From positions 31,497,635 through 31,561,634 of the forward strand of contig NC_133103.1 of NCBI RefSeq assembly GCF_022965805.1: DNA of 64,000 bases. The letters are read 5' to 3'. The DNA comes from Primulina eburnea (Eukaryota > Streptophyta > Magnoliopsida > Lamiales > Gesneriaceae). This document shows, one piece after another, positions 20,594-30,666 of this stretch. The stretch's first letter is position 1. Each line of letters begins with the position of its first letter. The notes beneath the pieces are model-generated. The model ran no database searches, was not told the origin of the DNA, and was given only the letters and a program-made list of their open reading frames with translations. The position numbers and the translations under genes were made by a program.

Positions 20594-21121
20594 GTGAAAC
20601 GTATGTCTTGTGAAAATATTTCGGAATTCAGTGGTGCTCAATCCTTCAGAGAACGAATGGGCAAACACATCTATAACACGGCGGAGACCATGGAAAAGAT
20701 GTATGCTGAAACCGTCATTTTCAGACAAGCTTTATCGAGAACTCACGGTACCATCATGCTTGCTCAAAATGATATACTCAACCGAATCACTGAGCATGAT
20801 GATCTCTTCCGATCACTTTCTACTTCCGTGGAACTTATGGATGCCAAGATTGACTCTCAAAATCAATCTCTCGCTTCATTGGATAATCGCATCTCTTCTC
20901 AAACTCCGTATCTGGAGATGCTAACCGATGGCATTCAAAACATATCCGGAAGACTGAATGACCTCTTCGCCCATGTAGTTGCGGCTGATGCCAAAAAGGG
21001 GGAAGATAGAGGAGATCCAGCAGGAGCCAGACAACCAGAAGATGAAGCCGAACCATCAAACAGAAGACTTCAAGATCCTCAGAATGAGGAAGTCATATTC
21101 AGGGATATTGAAACTGATTGA
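20594..21121 (+). pseudogene. Third ORF, C-terminal coiled-coil part
   Basis: After a frameshift near 20515 the sequence reads NLEYQIESLQRELNNISDLV in the new frame, then MSCENISEFSGAQSFRERMG. Heptad-like stretches such as EHDDLFRSLSTSVELMDAKI and QNQSLASLDNRISSQ suggest a coiled coil. The tail is acidic and Asn/Gln-rich (EDEAEPSNRRLQDPQNEE), stop at 21119. C-terminal coiled coils are reported in Sirevirus-type extra ORFs, so the three pieces together look like one accessory protein of about 880 residues. Confidence 0.65.
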
Positions 21122-21217
21122 TCATTTTCTTTGATACTCTATTGACATTATCTTTTTGATGAAATGATTATCTGCTTTATTTAACGTCCTTCTACTGTTT
21201 AGGTTTTGGCATCACCA

Positions 21218-21230
21218 CAAAGGGGGAAAT
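21218..21230 (+). other. Polypurine tract of the Sirevirus-like element
   Basis: AAAAGGGGGAAAT-type purine run (AAAGGGGGAAAT at 21219-21230) directly before the 3' LTR. It is the expected plus-strand primer. Confidence 0.85.
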
Positions 21231-22240
21231 TGTTAGACATGAATTTTATTGTGGCGATGATAAACTAAAACCAACAGACCAGAACAGTTGACTAATTTAT
21301 CAGGAGCAATTGGTCTGATAAAACAAAACCAGTAGAAAGGACAGTAATACAAAACCAGTAGAGGACGTTTCCTAACGTTGCTACCTTAAATGTTACCGTT
21401 AAAGAGTTCCTAGTACTAGTATTAATTGTAGCATTAATTACTATACGGAGTCATTTAATGCATTTTACCCAAATAAGTATGAAACAAGACTGATTGTTTT
21501 ATAGCTTTTTTGCAGGAACTTCTTTTGGTAATAAAGCTGATTGTATTAGTTATCTGAAGACATCCTCTGATTGTGAGCTTTGAACTCAGTCGTTTATATA
21601 TACTTGGATCAAATCCTTTTACGACAGCTCGCTTGACATAATATTATCTTTCAAGGAACAAAGCCATTCTCATCGTTTCAGACTTATCTCGAAATTCCTT
21701 GAGTAATCAAAAGTTCAACACAAAGAAAAGTAGCACACGCTTCATAGCAAATATCTGATCTTTCGAAGATCATCTTGTGCTACTGATTCTTACACTCTTC
21801 ACAATCTTTACATCATTTATACTTTATCAAGAAGAGTCTGTAATCTGAAAAGAGTATTTTCCGAACTTTGTGTTTCGCATTCTTGTGAGTTGAGAAACTA
21901 AGAGTTTCAGTAGGCCGAAGTGTAAGTCCTTCTGAAGTGGGTGTGTACAAGAGTTGTACTGTAATATCTAAAGTCTTTTAGTTATACCTTCTGGAAACAG
22001 AAGAAGGGGAGACGTAGAAGAGTTTATCTTCGAACTTCCATAAACAACTGCTGCCTACTGTTTTATTGTCTTTCAACTATTTCATCAGATTGTTTCCGCA
22101 CGTTCTATTGTAATCAGGTGAAAGTATTCGCACAAGATAAACTACTATCCCTAACAGGATTTTAGTACCTCATCAGAAACGAAAGAAAAACGAGTAGAGT
22201 TTATTCACCCCCTCTCTAAACTCAACTTCGATCCCCAACA
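21231..22240 (+). repeat. 3' LTR of the Sirevirus-like copia element
   Basis: This 1,010-bp LTR matches 10950-11975 apart from scattered substitutions and the C-tract length. It is followed directly by the GCGCC duplication. Confidence 0.93.
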
Positions 22241-22245
22241 GCGCC

Positions 22246-22433
22246 ATCAACAACTCATCGACTTGGAGCTCATCATCTTCGTATTCTTCTTCTTGGACAA
22301 CTTCAGTTCCATAAGTGTCCCATGCTTCCTCTTCCTTTAGTTTGTCCAGTACTTGCTGCACATGTGCCTTCCATATTGAGGTTGCAGCTACCTCTTTTTC
22401 TTTTTGGTTCGAATCAATCATCAATCTCCTCAA
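22246..22433 (-). pseudogene. Pol segment of the Tat-type element between protease and RT
   Basis: The minus-strand frame reads SNQKEKEVAATSIWKAHVQQ, VLDKLKEEEAW and the acidic EEEYEDDELQVDELLMA. The last codons before 22246 belong to the copia LTR and not to this protein. It joins in frame to 10944 when the copia element is removed. A small frame change separates it from the protease piece near 22425. Confidence 0.75.
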
Positions 22434-23970
22434 TCAGCGGCTGGATTATCAGCCTAGACAGCACGATAACAGTAGGCTTGAGGATCCTTTCCAACACCAA
22501 GCTTGGAATTGGTGTTTGCATGTAAAGTGGATTTTCTTTCTTGCCATTGCTACGGATTTTGATGGGCCCAAAATCCCCATTGTAATATCTGGCTTCTACT
22601 GCACTTGCACTTTTTTGGAACGGCTGCCCATCCGCTTCGATGACCTCCACGTCATCCCCTTTCCAAAACAACAACAGCTGGTGCATTGAGGATGGTATGC
22701 ACTGGTTTGCATGGATCCAATCTCTGCCTAACAACGCTTGGAAGTTGGCGGAGGAGTTTACCACGAAAAATGCACAAAACGACGACATACTCCCCAGAGT
22801 AACATCAGCGGGGAATACCCCAATGGTCTTGGCGGTTTCCCCTGTAAATGCAGCAACTGAAACTTCTGAACGAATCAAGTCTTCCTCATTTTTGCCCAGA
22901 CTTTTCAATATTCTTAGTGGAAGAACATTTACAGCTGAGCCATTGTCAATCAACACCCTAGACACTGGCTTTCCATTCAAGTGGGCTTTGATGTACAACG
23001 GCCTTATGTGCTTGGTCATGGCCGGTGTAGGCTTTTCAAGTATCACTTGTTTAGGCTTATTCGAGTGATCTTCCTTGATAATCACTCTTGAACTCCCTTC
23101 AGGGAGTTTATTTGCCTGATCTTCTTCTTGCGATGATTCATGGGGCATCAACTCCCCATTATCTTCTTCCATAATTTTAAATCTCTCGGGTAGTATCACT
23201 ACTCCTGTGGCACAATCCACAGTGATGTGAAATTCTCCAATGCAAAAATTAATTGTTTTTCTTGCTTGATCATCCTCTTCGCTTAACAAATCATCATCAT
23301 CTTCAACAAACTTATCCTCAGTAGCCGATCTTCCAAACTTGGATTTACTCCCCACTGGCTCCCTGGAAACTGGAGCATCAATTGTGGATTCATTTTTTAA
23401 CTTAGCGGACTCCTCTCTTCTTGCAATAGCTCTTTCTCTCAACAGTCGTCTCTTTTGTGTCCTAGTCGGTGGCATAGGGAACTTTTTGTGTTGGGCCACC
23501 CTCCAAGACTCACTGAACTCCCCTCTGGGTGGAAGGACGTATCTCGGCTTTACTCCACTGTTCTCAATCATTTTTCCTTTTGAGATTTCGTATGAACGCC
23601 GTTCTCTGCCTTGATCGGCTGATAATTTTCTAGTTTCCACCCTTCGTGACTCAAATTCATATGCATTTCTCCTGTCTGAATACCTTTGGCGATGATTGCA
23701 AGATGACTCCCCTCTAAACCATTGTTTTTCCACCACTGGTCTTTCAAGCAAATGTCGATTCCTCGGCCTAAAGGTCGCGGATTCACCAATATTTCTGGGG
23801 AAATGCTGTTGAACTGTTCGTATTCGATCGGCACTATGTCTTCCATGAGCTTCAAACAATTGACCCTTTGGAATCCAGTATTTCTTGATTACTCGGTCTT
23901 TCACTGCAAAGGATCGACTTCTTTTCTCATTGAGAAGATCCCTCAAATCTGTCACATTCACATTAACCAA
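22414..23970 (-). pseudogene. Protease region of the Tat-type element
   Basis: The frame encodes a long basic N-terminal region, then an acidic segment. The aspartic protease follows: SRVLIDNGSAVNVLPLRILK, with the D(N)GSA active-site motif near residue 330, then FQALLGRDWIHANQCIPSSM. The DNGSA spelling is usual in Tat/Athila-type proteases. The start at 23970 is not native: a run of C has lost one base near 23970-23980, and this separates it from gag. It continues, after another shift near 22425, into the piece at 22246-22433. Confidence 0.88.
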
Positions 23971-25742
23971 AGATACAGGGGAAAAGGATCATCATCCACC
24001 GCCATAGACTCTTGTTTGTTGGGGAATTTCACAACTCCCTTGTTAATTCTATCTTGCAAAATGTTCTTGAACGCCCAACAAGATTTGGTGGCATGATTAT
24101 AGGAGTTGTGGTATTTACAATACTCCCGTCCCTTCAGCTCTTCTGTAGGTGGCATCTTGTGATCAGGCGGGAATGTGATGAATTTTTCTTTTACCAAGAA
24201 ATCGAAAACTTCCTCGGTCTTTGACACATCAAATGTATACTGCATGTCTTTGGGGAGTTGGGGGTTGTTCTTCTTTTCAGGTTCTGCTGGCTTCTTTTTC
24301 AATAGGAGAACTGTGCAAGAACCAGCTGACCGAATCTCTGCCAATGCCACATCTTCCACCTCCTGATAATAAGATCCCATAGCAGTTTTCTTCTTGTATG
24401 ACTCTTCCCGCAAGAGTTCTTCGTATTCAGCCACTTTGGCGGCTAGCTCGAAGAAATCCCTGAACTCCATTCCCTGGAATTTCTTCCTTAATTCAAAATC
24501 CAGCCCCTTTTGTGCCATCTTCACGAACTCGGTCTCAGGTAGGAATACCTTGCACCTATTCTTTATCTTCTTGAACCTGTCTATAAAATACTCCACCGAC
24601 TCCCCTTTCTTTTGAGTGACTCTGGATAAGTCGGCAATGCACACTTCTGGCTCTGTTCTATAGAATTGAATGTGAAATTGTCTTTCCATCTCTTGCCAAC
24701 TCATCACTGAATTTTTGGGGAGTGAGGCATACCAAGCGAATGCAGTCCCAGTGAGGGAATTCGGGAATAGCCGCAACTTTAGATTGTTGAAATTCTCCAA
24801 GTTGGCTAATTCGCCGCACTGGATGGTGAATCTGGCTATATGTTCCATGCTCGATTCGCCATCCTCCCCGGAGAATAAATTGAAATCATGAATTCTATAA
24901 CCCCTTGGGTACGGGTTATTCACGTCTATGTAGTCTGGATAGGGTTTGTGGAACTCTGGGCGGCCAATCTGTTTCAAGGCCGGCCCATATATCTCTTGAA
25001 CAGCCTCTCTCACCATTTCTGGATCAATCCCGTGCATGTTCCGAGCGGGGAGTTGGTAATGGTAGTAATTTGCCCCCCGAGCTTGAAATCCTGCATTTAA
25101 ACCAATATTACCTCCTGGGAAGCCCCCATCCACTCCTTGATAATCCATGTGCGATATATCATCATAAGCTCCTGGTTGGTATAGAGGATTTGTCACGCTG
25201 TACACTTGAGTAACTGGTTGTTTCGAACTCCCCACTCCATGAGCACGTGGCTATGGCTGGGATCTTCCTCCTAAGGTTTCTTCTCTCTTGTGAGGTGGTG
25301 TATACCTTCTTTCTGACTGATTCGGAAAAGTGAACTCCGGGCAACGAGGATCGCCAACCCTTGAGTTTCCAACTCCCTGGTCAAATTCAGGGACTTGGTT
25401 ATTTCCCTGGACTTGGTTGCTCCCTTCTTTCTCCTTTATGCTCTGCTCTTTGTCGGTTGACTGGTTCGATTTACCCAATACAGTCTTCAAGCAATCAGAC
25501 ACAGCCTTGGATAGTGCTTGTGATATTTCCTCAATTTTCATCGCAGTCAATTCTTCAACCAAACGGTTTGAAATATGAGCATACATCTCTGGAACATTAC
25601 TTGGATGCAAATCCAACTCCCTGGTCGCCTCTTCAGCGGCCGTAGCGGCCGGCTGCTCTGTCAGTGGAGCGTGAATCTCTTCTTGGCTTGGTTGAGACTC
25701 CCCATCCCCTTGATTGACGTTTTCTTTTCTCCTTGGCGGCAT
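23958..25742 (-). pseudogene. Gag of the Tat-type gypsy element, with one in-frame stop
   Basis: The first ATG is at 25742 (MPPRRKENVNQGDGESQPSQ), 31 bases downstream of the LTR. The same frame runs to 23958 except for one stop at 25251-25253. The Retrotrans_gag domain reads FAWYASLPKNSVMSWQEMER, then FHIQFYRTEPEVCIADLSRV and GESVEYFIDRFKKIKNRC. Further on, YCKYHNSYNHATKSCWAFKN is a Cys/His region near the C-terminus. Gag would form the particle core. With the stop read through, the length is about 594 residues. The protease frame follows after a one-base shift. Confidence 0.9.
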
Positions 25743-25773
25743 AGTGATGGTCCCACCGGGCGTGCCAAAAATA
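25743..25773 (-). other. Presumed primer binding site of the Tat-type element
   Basis: In the sense direction the bases after the 5' LTR read TTTTTGGCACGCCCGGTGGG. They do not match the usual initiator-Met primer site. I cannot name the tRNA with confidence. The leader before the gag ATG is only 31 bases. Confidence 0.5.
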
Positions 25774-26389
25774 TGTTTGCACAATATTTGGTGTTGCGGG
25801 CGTGCCAGGTGCGAAAATGCACCGATTTGTGTAAAAATGATAAAAATCTAACTTCTAAAAACAAACGAAAGTGAATTCTAAATTTGACCGTCGGTTCTAA
25901 TCTCCTAAGACAACTATAATACCAAAATGAAGAAAACTATTGGAATTGGAGGAATAAACGCCCGACTTTGTTTATATTTTCAATAAACCGTAGGAATTTA
26001 CAAGACATAAACATATAAATATAATGTTGTTGAAATTCTAAAACGAGAGAATGCTAGAAATATGCTAGAAATCTTAAAAGCTATCGCTTGAAGATTGAAT
26101 TTTTGCAGATTTGTCTGTGTAGAGTTGTGTGTTTTCTGTGTGTCTGCTTGCCGATGCCCTTTTCTTCCCAGCACTGTGCCGCTTCTCTCCACTCCCCCAT
26201 GAGCCCATGATCTTTCCCACTTACGCCACGATTTCTACCTATCCTCCCACGTTCTTCTTCCTTTCCCGCGCTTTGTGACCCGTTTTGAGTCAATTAAAAA
26301 TCAATTTGCCACACTTGATGGGCCTATATAATTAAAGTGAGCTTGTAATTAAATTGGGCTTCCACAATTAATTATTTTTAGCCCAAACA
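25774..26389 (-). repeat. 5' LTR of the Tat-type gypsy element
   Basis: This 616-bp LTR matches 2445-3075. It is followed on the outside by AATTC (26390-26394), the copy of the left target duplication. Confidence 0.93.
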
Positions 26390-26394
26390 AATTC

Positions 26395-26956
26395 ATATCA
26401 ATGCAAAAATATAAAGTTTTACATAATAAGTAGGTTTTAAAAAGTACTCATTATTACTTTTTTTCCTGTGTTTAAACACTGATTATATTATATTCAAAAT
26501 ACGCCCAATATTGAAATTTGTATTTCAAATCATATTATTATCCAGAGGCAATATTAAATTCTCATTTCATTTTAGTCTATAATACAACTTATGTTGGTAA
26601 GTTAAAACTTAAAAAAAAAAACTTATTAAAAAAAATCTGTTAAAAAAAAAGACCTAAAAAATATCTTAATCGTTGGATCATGGAACCCACACCCTGAAAC
26701 CCATGGACGGTTCCAGATACCCAGCACAGCCACACGGGGACCAATCCTTAAATGGGCTGTCGGCTATTAATGGGCTGGGCCATGTCCCACTAATTATTAG
26801 TTTACCGAGAATCTCTATTTCAGCTCCCGACGTTTCATCACCTGTCATACTCTCTATTTGAAAGCCTCATTTTCTTTTTTTTCTTTTTTTTTTGTATAAA
26901 AATGATATATAATTGATGGGTTCGATGTGTTATACTGATTATATCAATAATATTTA
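26395..26956. other. AT-rich intergenic spacer
   Basis: I see no coding frame. The stretch has poly-A and poly-T runs (26611-26650 and 26872-26892). It ends at the Helitron-like terminus at 26957. Confidence 0.5.
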
Positions 26957-26987
26957 CTAGCAACCGAGGCACACACGTTGCGTGTGT
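26957..26987 (-). mobile_element. Helitron-like 3' terminus (hairpin followed by CTAG)
   Basis: On the minus strand this reads ACACACG-CAA-CGTGTGT, a perfect 7-bp stem. Ten bases follow (GCCTCGGTTG), then CTAG, then a T in the flank. A short GC-containing hairpin 10-12 bases before a CTRR end and a T at the insertion site is the classical Helitron 3' end. The element would extend to higher coordinates on the minus strand, where fragments of two host genes lie in the same orientation. I could not find its 5' end. Confidence 0.55.
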
Positions 26988-27544
26988 CATGAATATATGA
27001 GCGTGATATATTAAACATTCATGATATCACAACACCATGACACAAAATATTTTGTATCATAAATATATTATTGAAATGCAATAATGTTAACATTCAATGT
27101 AAAAGAAGTAAACAAATAGTCAAAAGATGGTCCAAAAAATATTAGAATATGCATCAAATATTCAAATACACCATATTAGTATATATGCAATTGTGCCAGA
27201 TGAAAGTTTGGAATTTTGTTATCGCAACTCTGCTAGATCTTGAAACATTTGAATTTAAAACCTATAAACCAAAATCTAAATGTGTCTATAAACATTATAA
27301 TAAAACAATGTCTAAGAAGACATAATATAATGATTTAGTGACTCTGTTAAGAATATGTGAAAGATTAGATCAAATGACCTTGAAACTCGTAATAAATAAA
27401 TTATCACCCGCAAGATAAAAACGAACAAATTAATTTGATATAAAATTCGATTAATTCTTTCACACTCTCAAAAATATGAAATAAAATACAAAATTAAATT
27501 AATAGACTGGGAATCAACAATCATTGATATAAACTGCACATCAC
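26988..27544. other. AT-rich stretch between Helitron-like terminus and quinolinate synthase fragment
   Basis: No coding exon is recognisable. If the Helitron call is right, this is non-coding Helitron sequence. The downstream exons of quinolinate synthase are absent here. Confidence 0.4.
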
Positions 27545-27963
27545 AGCCATCTGCCGAAACAACTCCATGATATTTGCTCCCATGCAAGTGTCAGGACCAT
27601 ACCATACGCTTAAATTAGGCACTTCTGCAAAAGCCTTGAAAATTACCAGATGCAGCTCACAATAAGTAAAAAGAATCTGAAGTATGGACATAAAGTAAAC
27701 AACCAAATGATTATTCAAAAAGAAATGGCACAGCCAACCTGCAGAATGGTTTGCACGACATTAGAAGAGGTACAGGTAATTGTTGGAACAACTTCATGTG
27801 TGTAAGCTTTGGTCTCGAGGGGTGTATTAATATAGACGACATGCAAAGAGGGAGAAGGAACGGAAGCTGCAGCGGTGGCAAGATAATCCATATATTTAGG
27901 ACTGGATGCAGCATCAGCCAAGGAGCACCCAATACGTTCATTAGACATCCTGTACACACCTAC
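27545..27963 (-). pseudogene. QS: Quinolinate synthase fragment (two exons)
   Basis: Quinolinate synthase makes the pyridine ring precursor of NAD in plastids from iminoaspartate and dihydroxyacetone phosphate, with an iron-sulfur cluster. Exon A spans 27963-27739 with AG/GT borders. It reads VGVYRMSNERIGCSLADAAS, then LHVVYINTPLETKAYTHEVV and PTITCTSSNVVQTILQ. Exon B starts at 27634 (AFAEVPNLSVWYGPDTCMGA, then NIMELFRQMAVM) and ends near 27545. These are consecutive stretches of the NadA-type domain. The SufE-like N-terminal domain, earlier exons and all later exons are missing, so this is a fragment. It lies in the same orientation as the CwfJ fragment and the Helitron-like end. Confidence 0.85.
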
Positions 27964-28587
27964 CTGAACAAATTCATTGTTCAAATATGCTCACAACAAA
28001 CTGAAATAACTATACCAGTTTCATAAATCATTGTTTGTGCTAAGAACCAAACATAATAAATAAAGCAAACATATTATATCCACTTCTTTCATCAGAAACA
28101 ACTCTCCAAATCAATAACTCTAACCATGGAAGATTCATTCACTCTAAAACACAAAATTTACTGTTAAATCTAAAACGGTCATTTCCCTTCTGCAAAGTGG
28201 CGAGTTTTCTACCGTAGAAAAAACCTTGCAATAAAACACACCCTCAACAAAACTAGCAAATTTCAAAACAGAATTTTTTTTTTAATATTCAAATAATTCA
28301 ATTATTGGAATGGGTTCGAAAACCAACAAAGGTAACAAAATTCAACACAGAAAGTATATATTTTTTATATTACAAAATTCAATTATTTGATTAGGTTCAA
28401 ACATCCCATTTTATTTGATTTAATAAAATAGTAGGGAATGTAAATGAGAGAACATTATCTAGCATTTTAAGATCGGATTTTAAATGAATTGTTTAACTTC
28501 ATTTGTTACATTTGGTTAGCAAGGTTTCATGAGAAACAGTTCTAGTTATGTTTTTGTCACGTCCATCTCTTTAATTACTGTGCGATC
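27964..28587. other. Spacer or intron-like stretch between gene fragments
   Basis: AT-rich and with no recognisable exon. The quinolinate synthase exon that normally precedes exon A was not found here. Confidence 0.4.
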
Positions 28588-28643
28588 AAATTGCGGCACT
28601 ACATTTTGAGCACTTGAATGCAAAAACTCATCCTACTAAAAAA
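28588..28643. repeat. Left arm of a 56-bp inverted repeat around the CwfJ fragment
   Basis: The sequence from AAATTGCGGCACTACATT to CATCCTACTAAAAAA is repeated in reverse complement at 29194-29249 with about two mismatches. The arms are about 550 bp apart. Confidence 0.9.
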
Positions 28644-28762
28644 GCCATACATACACAGAACATATTGAAGAACCAGTTCAAACCACGAGCAAAAAGTGTT
28701 CAATAGTTAACTCAAATTAAAAAGGCAAAATTGTTAAGACTTTAGAGTAGGTAATTACATAC

Positions 28763-29181
28763 CGTGTAGCGTGAACTTTCCACTGCCTCACAACCAATAC
28801 AAATTCACTTTAAAGCCATCCATCTTAAACCCTAGGTTTGCCGAATTTCTTGCAGCAGCAGACAAAATCTTTGCAGAACCAACACCGTAATCGCCGATGA
28901 AGTAAGTCGGAATAGGGATTTGAGAGCGTCCTTCGACGTAGTCGTTAAACTCCTCGAGATGGTCCGGGAATTCAGGGGAAAACTGACCAACGCATCGAAC
29001 GGACCTACCGATTTGTTCACCTGCAAAGTTGAGATGGCGACAATACATCGAAAGTTTAATGGAGATGGAATCGATAAATGTGTGCGTATGTGTGTGTGTG
29101 ATGACGGTGAGTGAGTGTGGAGGTGTATTGCATACAGAGGAAACACGCTTGGAAAGCTGGCCGATGCGGCCGAGTACATCG
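28763..29181 (-). pseudogene. CwfJ-like / CCCH zinc-finger protein gene fragment, two broken exons
   Basis: The first exon reads SGDVLGRIGQLSKRVSS (about 29181-29132), ending at a GTATGC donor. The second starts after TTTGCAG at about 29029 with VNKSVGPFDAL. It continues in a different frame with CVGQFSPEFPDHLEEFNDYV, EGRSQIPIPTYFIGDYGVGS and AKILSAAARNSANLGFKMDG. The end is GSGKFTLHG at a GTATGT donor (28763). This is the N-terminal phosphoesterase-like part of the plant CwfJ/C3H59-type family, linked to RNA lariat metabolism. Three breaks are visible: loss of about 10 bp between the two frames of exon 2, a TGA where an Arg codon is expected after FKVNLYWL, and loss of the first codons, where the inverted repeat arm begins. 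Confidence 0.82.
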
Positions 29182-29193
29182 CCGGAGTGCCGA

Positions 29194-29249
29194 TTTTTTA
29201 GTAGGATGAGTTTTTGCATTCAAGTGCTCGAAATGTAGTGCCGCAATTC
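29194..29249. repeat. Right arm of the 56-bp inverted repeat
   Basis: Reverse complement of 28588-28643. It abuts the codons for GDVLGR of the CwfJ fragment and supplies the sequence where the native start codon should be. Confidence 0.9.
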
Positions 29250-29662
29250 GTGCAGAGTCGGTGTGAGGGATGGTTAATTTATGAAGATGATGCAGAGAGA
29301 ATAGTGGAGTATGAGAGAATCGTGCAGAATAATTTTATGGAACGGTTTTGTTGGAGATTTGAGAAGATTTTGAGAGAGAAATATTATTGTTTTGAAGCAA
29401 AAGGGCAAAAGGGGAAGAAAAATTGGTGTCTGCAGGATTGGCAGTTTGTATAAGCCCCTCAGCCTTAATAAAACAGTAGTGATATTACCTGGGATAAATT
29501 AACATTAAAATAACCCCTTTCCTCGTTGTTCCAGGAGGCCCAAAACCTCGTGCGTGTATCCCAAGTTGTCTCTACTCCGCCGTGTATATAGTCAACGCTG
29601 CAACTTAAAAGATGAGGGGAGGGGGAAAGATTGAAACTTGGATATCCTATTTCAAGTTTTAC
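29250..29662. other. Non-coding stretch with promoter-like character
   Basis: No convincing coding frame. The purine-rich stretch at 29260-29430 could be the captured upstream region of the CwfJ fragment. The rest leads to the PIF/Harbinger-type element. Confidence 0.35.
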
Positions 29663-30175
29663 TTAGGGGGGTGTATTGGTTATAGACTTTTAATGACTTT
29701 TATGGAGTTTAAAAGTCTAGAGGTATTCAAACTAGACTTTTATATACTCCATAAAAGTTTAGTGGTATTCAATATAAACTTTTGTAGAATTTTAAAAAGT
29801 CATGTGGTATTCAAACTTGACTTTTAAAAACTCTACAAAAGTCTATGGGTATTCAAAATGTCAATAGACTTTTAATGACTCTATGGAATTCTATTAAGTA
29901 CAAGAATTATAACCTAATGTACAACAATAAAATGTCAACAAAAGTCTTTGGTTCAACCTAAAGATTTGGATGTACATTTAATTGAGAAATCTCCCAAATT
30001 CACATATTCAATACAAACTTTCATTCTTTTCTCATCTATTTATTTTTCATTTTATTTGTACTTTTTAAAAACGTAATTAAAATTTAATTTTTTTATTAAT
30101 TATTATATAACATTTTATTTTTAATTATTTTCTTTAATTTTAGTTAATCTATATATTAAATTATTGTATAAGCAA

Positions 30176-30441
30176 ATTCATACCGATATTATACCAAAAT
30201 TTTCGGTATACCGAACCAAAAAACCTTACAATTTAAAAAAATTTATAATTTATTGTTTTAAAATATTATATATTTTAAAAATTTTGTATATTTTTTCGGT
30301 ATTTCGTATATACCAAAATTTTCAAGTTGGATATCGTTACTGTACCGAAATCTTCGGTATACTTAAAATTCGGTAAATTCAATATTTTTTTGTTACGGTA
30401 ATCTCGGTATATCGAAAATTCGGTATTTTTTTCCACCCCTA
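30176..30441. repeat. Palindrome-rich CGGTATA segment inside the Harbinger relic
   Basis: Words such as CGGTATACCG, TTTTCGGTAT and ATACCGAA recur in both orientations over about 260 bp, ending at TTTTCCACCCCTAATAG. This looks like a separate small inverted-repeat element nested in the relic. I cannot define its left end. Confidence 0.45.
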
Positions 30442-30499
30442 ATAGAGCTTGTATTGGCATGTGCTATATTACACAATTTTCTTTGAAAGAAGTGTCAAT

Positions 30500-30666
30500 T
30501 TGATGAATTTCAAATTGAACTAGATAATGAAGCTCAATTGTCTTCATCAACACAAGTTTATGAAGGTGACGACTTTGATCAGTTATTTAATACTCAAAAA
30601 CAACAACGAGCAAATGCTAATGCATGGAGGGATACCATAACCAATGAAATGTAGAACGATGTCGTT
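30500..30666 (+). pseudogene. PIF/Harbinger transposase C-terminal remnant
   Basis: One frame reads FDEFQIELDNEAQLSSSTQV, then DDFDQLFNTQKQQRANANAW and RDTITNEM, then a stop where Trp is expected, then NDVV and a final stop. The ANAWRD.I...M(W) ending is the usual tail of plant PIF-type DDE nucleases. Upstream domains, including the catalytic residues, are gone. Confidence 0.65.

Larger units (their letters stand above)
10950..22240 (+). mobile_element. Ty1/copia LTR retrotransposon, Sirevirus-like, with extra ORFs downstream of pol
   Basis: LTRs at 10950-11975 and 21231-22240 both start TGTTAGACATG and end CGATCCCCAACA. The perfect duplication GCGCC is at 10945-10949 and 22241-22245. An initiator-Met tRNA primer site (TGGTATCAGAGC) follows the 5' LTR and a polypurine tract (AAAGGGGGAAAT) precedes the 3' LTR. 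The internal order is gag, protease, integrase, RT, RNase H (copia order), then about 4 kb holding an antisense ORF and a long extra ORF in three pieces. An extra ORF between pol and the 3' LTR and the RNase H wording ([20 protein letters not shown]) fit the Sirevirus group. By eye the LTRs differ at roughly 15-20 positions per kb, so the insertion is young. A few frameshifts and stops remain. Confidence 0.95.
2445..26389 (-). mobile_element. Ty3/gypsy LTR retrotransposon, Tat-type, nested host of two other insertions
   Basis: The element is flanked by a perfect 5-bp duplication, AATTC at 2440-2444 and 26390-26394. Its LTRs are at 25774-26389 (5') and 2445-3075 (3'), both starting TGTTTGGGC and ending GCAAACA in the sense direction. 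The order on the minus strand is gag, protease, reverse transcriptase, RNase H, a second RNase H-like domain, then integrase. The second RNase H between RT-RH and integrase is typical of the Tat lineage. A solo copia LTR (5621-7696) and a full copia element (10950-22240) sit inside it. Removing them leaves about 10.6 kb. The LTRs differ by about a dozen substitutions plus a short internal duplication in the left one, so the insertion is fairly recent. Several frameshifts and stops break the ORFs, so this copy is probably dead. Confidence 0.93.

Noticed and set aside
22640..23068. 142-codon plus-strand ORF opposite the Tat protease
   Set aside because: It is a shadow of the minus-strand protease frame.
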